Assembly: GCF_018374135.1 (NCBI RefSeq)
Contig: NZ_JAHAFS010000002.1
Span: 1-64,000 of the forward strand
DNA: 64,000 nt
Reading direction: 5' to 3'
From: Campylobacter gracilis
GTDB taxonomy: Bacteria; Campylobacterota; Campylobacteria; Campylobacterales; Campylobacteraceae
The notes beneath the pieces are model-generated. The model was not told where the DNA came from and did no database searches. It was given only the letters and a program-made list of their open reading frames with translations. Positions within the stretch are counted from its first letter, which is position 1, and each line of letters begins with the position of its first letter. A program made the position numbers and the translations under genes. Positions 54,109 through 61,789 of this stretch are shown in pieces.

Positions 54109-55074
54109 ATGAAAAGGCTTCTATTTTTCGTCGTTTTTGCGCTGGCCGCTCTCGCCGCGGCGATCTACTTCAATCTCGATAGGCGCGAAGAAGTCGCGCA
54201 CAAGGCCTACGGCATCATCGACATCAGGCAGAGCTCGCTTAGCTTCGAGCGCAGCGGCCGCATAAGCGCGCTTTACCGCGACGAGGGCGATTTCGTGCAG
54301 GCTGGCGACGTCTTGGCGACTCTGGATACGGCGGATCTGAGCTATCAAAGGCGTATTCAGATCGCGAGGTGCGAAGGGCTTAAATTTAACTTGCAAAAGC
54401 TGCAAAGCGGCTTTCGTAGCGAGGAGATCGAGATGGCAGCGGCGAACGTAAGCGCGCTACAAAACGCCCTACAGCTCGCTACTTTGACGAACGAGCGCCT
54501 CAAGAGCCTAGGCAAAAGCAACTCCGCGTCCAAACAGCAGATCGACGAGGCGTTTTACTCGATGAAGCGCACGCAAGCCCAGCTGCAAAGCGCCCAGGCC
54601 AATCTACGCCAGCTTCAAAGCGGCTACCGCGGTGAGGATGTCGGCGCCGCCCGCGCAAATTTGGCAAGCTGCGAGGAAAATCTGAAATATCTGAATTACC
54701 AAATCGAGACGCAAAGCGTGCTAAAAGCGCCCTTTAGCGGGCAGATTAGAGCGCGCCTTAAGGAGCTTGGCGACATCAGCATACCCAGCGTGGGCGTTTT
54801 TGAGCTCAGCGAAGTAAAAAACAAGCGCGCGAAATTTTATCTAAGCGAAAATCAGCTCCGCTTCCTGCGCGCCGGACAGAGCGTACGGATCATCGCCGCG
54901 GACGGCTCTAGCTCGAGCGCAAAGATCGCCTACGTGAGCCAAACCGCGATGTACACGCCCCGCACGGTACAGACCGAGGAGCTGCGCGCCGATCTCGTGT
55001 GGGAGGCGCGCGCCGATTTCAGCGACGAGGACGGCAGCTTTCGCCTAGGACAGCCGATCAGCGTGGAATTTTAA
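54109..55074 (+). CDS. HlyD-family membrane fusion protein (YbhG-like)
   Basis: 321 residues. One N-terminal membrane helix (about 3-20), a biotinyl-lipoyl-like half (SGRISALYRDEGDFVQAGDVLATLD), a long alpha-helical hairpin coiled coil (about 80-190, with repeated LQSGFRSEEIE / LQSGYRGEDVG) and the second lipoyl half (LKAPFSGQIRARLKELG), ending with TPRTVQTEELRADLV as in YbhG. It links the ABC permeases downstream to an outer-membrane channel. Layout G-F-S-R of the following genes supports a YbhGFSR-type drug or toxin exporter. Confidence 0.85.
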   Translation: MKRLLFFVVFALAALAAAIYFNLDRREEVAHKAYGIIDIRQSSLSFERSGRISALYRDEGDFVQAGDVLATLDTADLSYQRRIQIARCEGLKFNLQKLQSGFRSEEIEMAAANVSALQNALQLATLTNERLKSLGKSNSASKQQIDEAFYSMKRTQAQLQSAQANLRQLQSGYRGEDVGAARANLASCEENLKYLNYQIETQSVLKAPFSGQIRARLKELGDISIPSVGVFELSEVKNKRAKFYLSENQLRFLRAGQSVRIIAADGSSSSAKIAYVSQTAMYTPRTVQTEELRADLVWEARADFSDEDGSFRLGQPISVEF

Positions 55075-56270
55075 CGGGCGAGCAGCGCACGCGAAATTTT
55101 AATGCACGAGTGTAATTTTAGTGCGCGGGCGGAACTTCGGATACTGCGGGCGAAATTTGGATAGCCAAGCTCGCTGCCCGGCAAAATTTTACGCAATGTC
55201 GCGCGAATCGTGCATAAGGCGTGAGTTTGATGAAATTTTAAAAGCGCACTTCGAGGTAGAATTTAAACGGCGCCTGTTCGGCAGGGCAGGGCGATAAATT
55301 TTTGCTGCGCCTAAAATACATCGTCTCGGCGGCGATAAAATGCTGCGCGCTTATAACGAAGCCGTACAAAGGCGGCGTAAAATTTATCGCGCAGGTTTTG
55401 CGCGAGCCGGCGGGGCTTTGGATAAAAGATCGGAATTTTGCAGCGCGGCGAGTAAAATTTTGGCGAAATTTTGGCGCAAAGCAGCGCGGGTAAAATTTTA
55501 AAATTTGCAGCTCGGCGGAGAATAGGTAAAAGCCGGGCGGTATAACGGCAGCGGGCTTTTTTCCAGCGGGCGTTTTGCGATAAACGAGCGACGATTGAAC
55601 CGAGCGTGGACGGCAGTAAAATTCATCACGAAACAAACGGCACGATAAAATACCGATTGCGGACGGAAGTGAAATTTTACCCCAAAGGACGCGGTAGCTG
55701 AAGTCGGTACCATGCTAAGGAAAACCGAGATTAGGTAAAATTTCGCCAAAGGGCATGGTGGCGGTAAAATTTCACGCTAAAAGGCGCGGCTGCGATAAAA
55801 TGTCATCATAAGAGGCACGGTGCAGGTAGAGAGCTCGGCGATCATAGGTCGCCAGGTGTCAAAACTTGCTTTCGTTTGCGTTTTGAAGCAAATTTATCAC
55901 GGGGTGCTCGCGGACCGCGTCATGTAAAAATCGCGCCGTTCGTGCGGGCACGCAAAATTCGAGCGGCGACTTGCAGGGCACCCCGGCGTGATAGGGCTTG
56001 GTTTCGCGCGCTTGCGGTAAGTTGCGTCGAATTTATGCGAGGTTTGGGCGAAATTGTTCGATGCGCGTTGCTAAATTTAAAGCGCGCGGCGGTTGTAAAA
56101 CCGAGATGCCGCGGCGGTCACAAAACTAAGACGCCGTAGCAGCCGCAAAACCACGATGTCTCGGCGGCTACAGAAGCAAGGCGTCGCGACAAAGCGCCGC
56201 GTTTAGGCATGTGTAGGTCTCGTTCGTCGCGCCAAGCGACGGGGCGAGTAAATAAAATTTGGAGCTAAGC
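55075..56270 (+). repeat. 1.2-kb spacer built of degenerate tandem repeats
   Basis: No credible gene between the hlyD-like and ATPase genes. From 55684 to 55840 four 31-base units (55717, 55748, 55779, 55810) and one of 33 are recognisable, with an A-rich start and mostly a GGTAAAATTT-like core. From 56086 to 56185 there are four consecutive 25-base units of the form GCGGCGGTCACAAAAC-TAAGACGCC. The first half (55080-55560) has AAATTTTA-type words. The ORF at 55876-56139 crosses the 25-base array and is probably chance. Confidence 0.65.
56086..56185 (+). repeat. Four-copy 25-bp tandem repeat
   Basis: Units at 56086-56110, 56111-56135, 56136-56160 and 56161-56185, each of the pattern (G/T)CGGCGG..NCANAAN..AAGNNG(C/T)C, differing by several substitutions but no indels. 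Confidence 0.75.
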
Positions 56271-58151
56271 TTGGATCTACTAAATATCGTAAATTTAAAG
56301 AAATTTTACCTGCGAGAGGATCGCAGCAAAAACGTCGTTTTTGAAAATTTTGATCTGCGAATTGGCGATGCACCGCGGCTCATCAGCCTCACGGGCCCCG
56401 ACGGCGCGGGCAAATCCACGCTTTTAAAGCTCATCTGTGGCATCATCGCGCCCGATTGCGGCGAGATAAAATTCGCAGGTTTCACCCCTAGCGGCGAAAA
56501 TAAAGAATTCGTCCGCGCAAACGGCTATATGTCGCAGAGCTTGGGGCTTTACGAGGAGCTTAGCGTCTGGCAAAATTTAAACATCTTCGCAGGCCTAAAA
56601 GGGCTAGATCTAAAAGACGGCGAGGAGTATCTGCGCGGGCTTTTGCGCCGCGTGGGGCTTTTAAAATTTAAAGATTACGCCGTGGATTCGCTCTCCGGCG
56701 GGATGAAACAAAAGCTAGGCGTCGCCTGCGCTATTGCGGCTCGTCCGCGGCTTTTGGTGCTAGATGAGCCCACCGTCGGCGTCGATCCGCTCTCGCGCAG
56801 CGAGCTGTGGGCGATCGTGCGCGAGTATCTGGATCAAAGCGGCGCGAAATGCATATTTTCGACGGCGTATTTCGACGAGGCGGCGGATGCCGATCTGACG
56901 CTGATTTTGCTCGGCGGCAAGATCATAGCGCAGGAGCGCGCCGCAAAGATCACCGCGGCGCTGCGGGACCGCACCTTTCGCATATGCAGCGAGGATTATC
57001 AGAGCCTGGCGCGCCGCTTGATGTTTAAGACGCAAAGATTTTTAAAAAACTCCCCGCTCATCGACATTTGCCCCAGAGACGGCAGCGTCGATCTGCTAAG
57101 TGAGGAGCCGATAAGCCTGCGCGATCTGCAGGAGTTTTTAAACGCAAGCCTAGAGGGTGATGGCGAAAATACAGAGCGCGAAAACGGGTGCGACAAAGAC
57201 ATGGATCCCGAAAACGGGCGCGGCGAAAATTTTAAAATTTCAAACGAAAACGAGGGCGTTAAATTTAGCGAAAACGAAAGCGCGAAATTTAAACTCAGTC
57301 CGCGCGAGGCGAGCCTAGAGGATGCGTATATTTTTCTAAACAAAGCGGAGATCGGCGCGGCGAACTTCGGCTGCGAAAAAAGGAGCTTCGATGCGGCTCA
57401 AACCGTCATCAAAGTGCGCGACGTGAGTAAAAAATTCGGCTCATTCACCGCCGTGGAAAATACGAGTTTCGAGGTCAAAAAGGGCGAGATTTTCGGCCTT
57501 CTGGGCCCAAACGGCGCGGGTAAGACGACGACCTTTCGTATGATCTGCGCGCTTTTGGGGATGAGCGGGGGCGAGATCTCGGTCATGGGCGAGGATCTGC
57601 GCTACGCCAAATCATCGATCAGATCGCGCATCGGCTATGTCTCGCAGAAATTTTCGCTTTACAAAAAGCTAAGCTGCTATCAAAATTTAGAGTATTTCGG
57701 CCGCAGCTACGGCATCGGCGGCATGGCGCTGAAACGGCGCATAGAAGAGCTTTTGAGCGAGTTTGGCTTGCAGCGGCTGCGAAACGAGACGTGGCAAAAC
57801 CTGCCGTTCGGCGCGGGGCGCAACCTCAGCATGGCGTGCGCGCTCATCCACCGCCCCGAGATTTTATTTCTCGACGAGGCCACCAGCGGCGCCGATCCGC
57901 TCTCGCGCAGGCTCTTTTGGAACCGCATAAACGCGCTGGCGCGCACCGGCGTGAGCGTGGTCGTGACGACGCATTTTATGGAGGAGGCGGAGTATTGCGA
58001 TCGGTTTTTGATCCAAGATCGCGGCAAAATCCTGGCGCTAGGTAGCCCCGACGAGGTCTGTGTGCAGCGCGGGCGGCGGCTTAGCGTGCAGCAGGCCTTC
58101 ATAAACGAGGTGCAAAAATTTAGAAGCGAGGCGGGCGATGAAGGCTTTTGA
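56271..58151 (+). CDS. ABC transporter with two fused ATPase domains (YbhF-like)
   Basis: About 626 residues from TTG 56271, which has GGAG 6 bases upstream; TTG 56259 is the open-frame alternative. Two ABC ATPase domains stand in tandem. The first (about 5-230) has Walker A TGPDGAGKST, signature LSGGMKQKLG and Walker B LLVLDEPTVGVDP; the second (about 380-610) has Walker A GPNGAGKTT, an altered signature LPFGAGRNLS and Walker B EILFLDEATSGADP. This is the YbhF/RbbA arrangement for two ABC-2 permeases. The linker (about 285-345) is rich in E, N, G and K (ENGRGEN, SNENEG, SENES) and includes AAATTT repeats in the DNA. Confidence 0.85.
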   Translation: MDLLNIVNLKKFYLREDRSKNVVFENFDLRIGDAPRLISLTGPDGAGKSTLLKLICGIIAPDCGEIKFAGFTPSGENKEFVRANGYMSQSLGLYEELSVWQNLNIFAGLKGLDLKDGEEYLRGLLRRVGLLKFKDYAVDSLSGGMKQKLGVACAIAARPRLLVLDEPTVGVDPLSRSELWAIVREYLDQSGAKCIFSTAYFDEAADADLTLILLGGKIIAQERAAKITAALRDRTFRICSEDYQSLARRLMFKTQRFLKNSPLIDICPRDGSVDLLSEEPISLRDLQEFLNASLEGDGENTERENGCDKDMDPENGRGENFKISNENEGVKFSENESAKFKLSPREASLEDAYIFLNKAEIGAANFGCEKRSFDAAQTVIKVRDVSKKFGSFTAVENTSFEVKKGEIFGLLGPNGAGKTTTFRMICALLGMSGGEISVMGEDLRYAKSSIRSRIGYVSQKFSLYKKLSCYQNLEYFGRSYGIGGMALKRRIEELLSEFGLQRLRNETWQNLPFGAGRNLSMACALIHRPEILFLDEATSGADPLSRRLFWNRINALARTGVSVVVTTHFMEEAEYCDRFLIQDRGKILALGSPDEVCVQRGRRLSVQQAFINEVQKFRSEAGDEGF

Positions 58152-58860
58152 TCTGAATTTTGCGCGAGCTGCGAGGATTTTTGATCTGAATTTTATTCGG
58201 ACTTGGCGAAAACCAGCGCGCCCGCGCGATAAAATTTTAAGCGGCGAAAAGCTCTTGCGGGGCGATGAAATTTTAAACGGCGGCGAAATTTGGAGCGATA
58301 GTAAAATTTTAAATGGCAGTGAAATTTTAAGAGATTGCGAAATTTCAAGCGGCAGCGGAATTTTAAATGAAATATCGCGCGGCGGGATACGGCGCGGATT
58401 TTGTAGATGGATATTGCGCGAGCTCCGCGGTGAAGCGAGCTCGCCTCGTCTGCGCCGTAAATTTCAAAGTGCGAGCGGCTCGCAAACGGATTATAAATTT
58501 AAAAATGCTACCACTCTGCAAACAGATCGCAAATTTAAAATGGCGGTCAGTCTGCGAGTAGCTTGTAAATTTAAAACCACGATGCAAGAATTTCATCGCG
58601 GATCTTCCGCCGTCGCGGGGCTTTTGCGCCAAAAATCTAGCAGCGAGGCCGTGCTGCGCAACTGTTTAAAATTTCAAAGTTCGCCGTATGTGCTCGCGCG
58701 TTTAAAATTTCAGAGCGCGATGAGCAAAATGGGCGCGGGCAGTCCGTCTGTGCCGTTAAAATTTCAAATCTCGGTTGCCGCACTTGCGCGATTGAAATTC
58801 GGGGGCTCGCCGCGAGCGGCGGAGCACTGCAAAATCCGAGCACGGGGGCAGGGCGGATGA
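58138..58860 (+). CDS. Repeat-born ORF between ATPase and permease genes (unknown, possibly non-functional protein)
   Basis: A 240-codon frame, open without interruption, starting 14 bases before the ATPase stop (ATG 58138) and ending in an ATGA overlap with the permease start (58857). The protein has no recognisable domain. It is highly basic and made of short repeats: in the N-terminal third KILSGEKLLRGDEILNG and SKILNGSEILRD; later words such as LKFQS, YKFKNAT, RKFKMA, CKFKTT. At the DNA level these are AAATTT/AAAATTTCAA words of the kind that fill intergenic spacers. It may serve only to carry ribosomes to the permease start, or be a chance frame. Confidence 0.4.
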   Translation: MKAFDLNFARAARIFDLNFIRTWRKPARPRDKILSGEKLLRGDEILNGGEIWSDSKILNGSEILRDCEISSGSGILNEISRGGIRRGFCRWILRELRGEASSPRLRRKFQSASGSQTDYKFKNATTLQTDRKFKMAVSLRVACKFKTTMQEFHRGSSAVAGLLRQKSSSEAVLRNCLKFQSSPYVLARLKFQSAMSKMGAGSPSVPLKFQISVAALARLKFGGSPRAAEHCKIRARGQGG

Positions 58861-60467
58861 ATTTTACCTTTTTAAAAATCCTCATAAAAAAGGAGTTTGC
58901 GCAGATCGCAAAGGACCGATCGGCGCTCGTGATCGCGTTTTTGATGCCGCTAATTTTGGTCGTGATCTACGGATACGCGATGCGAATGGATATAAAGCCC
59001 GTCAAGGTGGGCTTCGTAAGCGATCTGGGCTCCAAAATTGAGCGTGATCTGCTCGGCGGATTTTTGGGCTCAAAATACCTGCAAACCCGCGTTTACACGG
59101 ACTTAGAGAGCGCGAGGAGGGATTTTAGGGCGCACGAGATCGAGAGCATTTTATATTTTGATCCGCGCTTTGCGGCTAAATTTCAAAACACCTTGAGTGG
59201 GCTCGGCGGCACGGGCGGCGGCATAAATTTAAACCTATCTATCGACGAAAGCTCCTTCGCGGGCGGCGCAAGCGATATTCAAAGTACGGGCGGCGGCGAA
59301 AATGTCCGTCCGCTTGAGGACAGAGGCGCAGACGCCGGCACGGAAAGCGGCATAAACGCCTCCGTGGGCGGCGCAAGCGGCGATAGTTCGTACGGCAACG
59401 GCGCGAAAACGGGTGGCAGTGCAAATTCTTTTGGCGGCGGCAGTGGAGTAGATTCCGGCGGTAGCGCAGGCAACGTGAGCGCAAATCAAGACAGCGTAAA
59501 TTTAATCGGCGGCGTGGGCGATACGAATGCTGGTTTTATCGGCGAAGCGGACTATCTTCAAAATACGAGCGGCGGCGTCAATGCGAGCCCCTCCGCTAAC
59601 GGCGCGGGTGGTGTAAGCAGCGCTGCAAATAACGGCGGCGGCTCAAGTAGTGCAGGCGGTGCGAGCAACTCAGATAAAGACGGCGCCGAAATTTTTCTTA
59701 TTCAAAACGCCACGCAGTCGCAGCTCGCGCTTCTTAGCTACGTTTACGTTGCAGGCGTAATCGAGCAGGTTTTGGCGCAAGATTACGGCTTTTTAAACGC
59801 AAATTTAAACACCGCGGCAAGGCCCGTCAGCGTGAATTATCGCAGCTGGTTCAACGAAGCCAACGAATCGACGTGGTATCTCGTATCCGCCGAGTACGTG
59901 GGGATTTTGGGGCTCATTTGCCTATTTATGGTCGCGGTCGTGATCTCGCGCGAATGGGACCGCGGCACGATCGCCTCGCTTTACAACTCCAACGCAAGCG
60001 CGCTTGAGATCGTCACTGCCAAGGTCGGCGCGTATTATTTCCTAGCGCTTTTGGGCAGCGCGATGACGCTCGTTTACGGGCAGGCGCTTTTGGGCATCCC
60101 GATCCGCGGCAGCGTAGCGATGCTACTGGCGACGCTTTGCGTCTTCGTGCTGGAAATGACCTGCCTAGGCATGCTGATCTCGGCGATCTGCAAAAATCAA
60201 TTCCTAGCGCAGGAATACGCCATCGTCATCGGCTACCTGCCCGTGACGCTGCTTAGCGGCATGATATTTGATCTACGCGGACTGCCCGCGGCAATCAATT
60301 TCATCGGGCACCTACTGCCGCCCACATACGCGGTCGAATCCTTTCGCATCTGCTTTCTATCGGGCGGACAGAGCGCGACGCTGTGGGCGAACCTCGCCAT
60401 TCAGGCGCTCGGAGCGGTTTTATTTTTCGGCTTGTGCGTGCTTAGCGTAAAAAGGGGCGCACGATGA
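58857..60467 (+). CDS. ABC-2 type permease (YbhS-like) with a Gly/Ser/Asn-rich insert
   Basis: 536 residues. The first membrane helix (about 21-40, ALVIAFLMPLILVVIYGYAM) is followed by an extracytoplasmic part, then five helices (about 345-530) with the ABC-2 pattern (ISREWDRGTIASLYNSNASALEIVTAKV, GHLLPPTYAVESFR). Typical YbhS proteins have about 380 residues. The excess is a run of G, S, N, D and A (about 118-275: GGTGGGINLNLS, GSANSFGGGSGVDSGGS, SAANNGGGSSSAGGASN) inserted in the periplasmic loop. It pairs with the permease at 61786. Confidence 0.8.
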   Translation: MNFTFLKILIKKEFAQIAKDRSALVIAFLMPLILVVIYGYAMRMDIKPVKVGFVSDLGSKIERDLLGGFLGSKYLQTRVYTDLESARRDFRAHEIESILYFDPRFAAKFQNTLSGLGGTGGGINLNLSIDESSFAGGASDIQSTGGGENVRPLEDRGADAGTESGINASVGGASGDSSYGNGAKTGGSANSFGGGSGVDSGGSAGNVSANQDSVNLIGGVGDTNAGFIGEADYLQNTSGGVNASPSANGAGGVSSAANNGGGSSSAGGASNSDKDGAEIFLIQNATQSQLALLSYVYVAGVIEQVLAQDYGFLNANLNTAARPVSVNYRSWFNEANESTWYLVSAEYVGILGLICLFMVAVVISREWDRGTIASLYNSNASALEIVTAKVGAYYFLALLGSAMTLVYGQALLGIPIRGSVAMLLATLCVFVLEMTCLGMLISAICKNQFLAQEYAIVIGYLPVTLLSGMIFDLRGLPAAINFIGHLLPPTYAVESFRICFLSGGQSATLWANLAIQALGAVLFFGLCVLSVKRGAR

Positions 60468-61789
60468 AAATTTTATTTTTGCTCTGCGCTTGCGCGGAGA
60501 AATTTCGCGCCGCAAAAATCGGCGCAATTAATGTTCCGCTTTCGCCCGAGGCATCGATGGCGGAATTTCACGCCGCCAAAAGAGAGGACGCGATGAAAAT
60601 TTTAGAATTTTTTTGCAAGCGAGCGGAGCGCGGGCTTGAAATTTTAAAATTTATCGGCGCTAGGCGCTTCGGTTTGCAAGCGGCGTCGGAGCGTGAATCT
60701 GAAATTTTAAAATTTAACGCCGCAGAGCACTTAAAAAGCCGCTTCGAACCGCAAAAGCAAGCGGCGGAATTTTTAAAATTTGCGCCTATGCCGTGCAATC
60801 GGTTTGGAATTTTAATGAAACAAGCTTCGGCGGCGCGATCTTACGACGTAGCCACGAGAGGGGGCACACGGATGGGATTTTTAAAGTTCATGCGTGCTAT
60901 AACACGCCCCGCGAACGCCGTGCAAAATTTCATATCGCAGCACAGATTTGGAATTTTAAAATTTACGCGCACTTCAGCGCGTCTTGCGGACACAGCGCAA
61001 AATTTTATATCGCAGCGTGGATTTAAAATTTTAAAGCTTATTTGCGAGCCGCCGCGCACTCCGAGTCGTGTTTTGCCGAGCGCAGATAAAGCCGAAGTAG
61101 GGCGCGCGGAAAATTTTAGCAAATTTGACCTCACGGGCGCGCTTTTAAATTTTAAATCGTGTTTTGTGATGCAGCTTTGCAGCGCGGTTACACGGCGTAA
61201 CTACGAAGCGTGGCGTAGCGAAATTTACGCCGTTTGCTTGCATAAGTACCCCGCTTTGATTCGAGCCGCAAGCGGTAAAATTTCGCGCTGTGAAGTAGAG
61301 CGAGCGACGAATGCTTTGCTTTCACAGGGAGTGAAAAAAATGAAATTTTGCGCCCCAAAGAGGCATACGATGAAATTTTTAAAATTTCTAGGCGCGAGAC
61401 GCTTGGGCTTGCAAGCGGCGGTTGGGCGCGGGTTTAAAATTTTAAAATTTAGCGCCGCAGAGCGCTTAAAACGCCGCTTCGAGCCGCAAAAGCAAGCGGC
61501 AAAGCCTTTAAATTCTAGCTCCTTGTCGCCGTGCAGGTTTAAACTTGCGCTTTTAAAATTTACGCCTGAGGTGCCGCGCAATAGATCTGAAATTTTAAAA
61601 TTTACGCTCGCACGGCGCAAATTCAAACTCGTGCCGTGCAAATCTAAATCCGAGCCGCGCAAATTTAAACCTATGCCTGCGATACGTTTAAATTTCACTT
61701 TAAATTCTGCGCCGCAAGCTCGCGCAGCTAAATTTGAAAATGGCGTTAAATTTAAAGATGCCGCTAAATTTAAAAGGGGCGTGCGATGA
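60464..61789 (+). CDS. Large repeat-born ORF between the two permease genes (unknown)
   Basis: A 441-codon frame joined to both neighbours by ATGA overlaps (60464-60467 and 61786-61789). No domain is recognisable. The predicted protein is very basic and built from repeats of ILKF, FLKF and KFK words. A 125-bp direct duplication (60641-60765 and 61376-61500) gives GARRFGLQAA...RFEPQKQAA twice, and a second local repeat gives QNFISQHRFGILKF and QNFISQRGFKILKL (about 60925-61030). The junctions at the two ends are near-identical: AAAAGGGGCG-YR-CGATGAA at 60450-60468 and 61772-61790. The sequence looks like expanded spacer DNA kept in frame. Whether it is translated into a useful protein is unknown. 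Confidence 0.4.
   Translation: MKILFLLCACAEKFRAAKIGAINVPLSPEASMAEFHAAKREDAMKILEFFCKRAERGLEILKFIGARRFGLQAASERESEILKFNAAEHLKSRFEPQKQAAEFLKFAPMPCNRFGILMKQASAARSYDVATRGGTRMGFLKFMRAITRPANAVQNFISQHRFGILKFTRTSARLADTAQNFISQRGFKILKLICEPPRTPSRVLPSADKAEVGRAENFSKFDLTGALLNFKSCFVMQLCSAVTRRNYEAWRSEIYAVCLHKYPALIRAASGKISRCEVERATNALLSQGVKKMKFCAPKRHTMKFLKFLGARRLGLQAAVGRGFKILKFSAAERLKRRFEPQKQAAKPLNSSSLSPCRFKLALLKFTPEVPRNRSEILKFTLARRKFKLVPCKSKSEPRKFKPMPAIRLNFTLNSAPQARAAKFENGVKFKDAAKFKRGVR

Noticed and set aside
55876..56139. 87-codon ORF upstream of the fused ATPase
   Set aside because: It crosses the 25-bp tandem array, whose unit is not a multiple of three, and shows no domain or start signal.
59235..59489. 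Minus-strand ORFs opposite the Gly/Ser-rich permease insert
   Set aside because: They are shadows of GGC/AGC-type codons and translate to A/R/C/P-rich nonsense.
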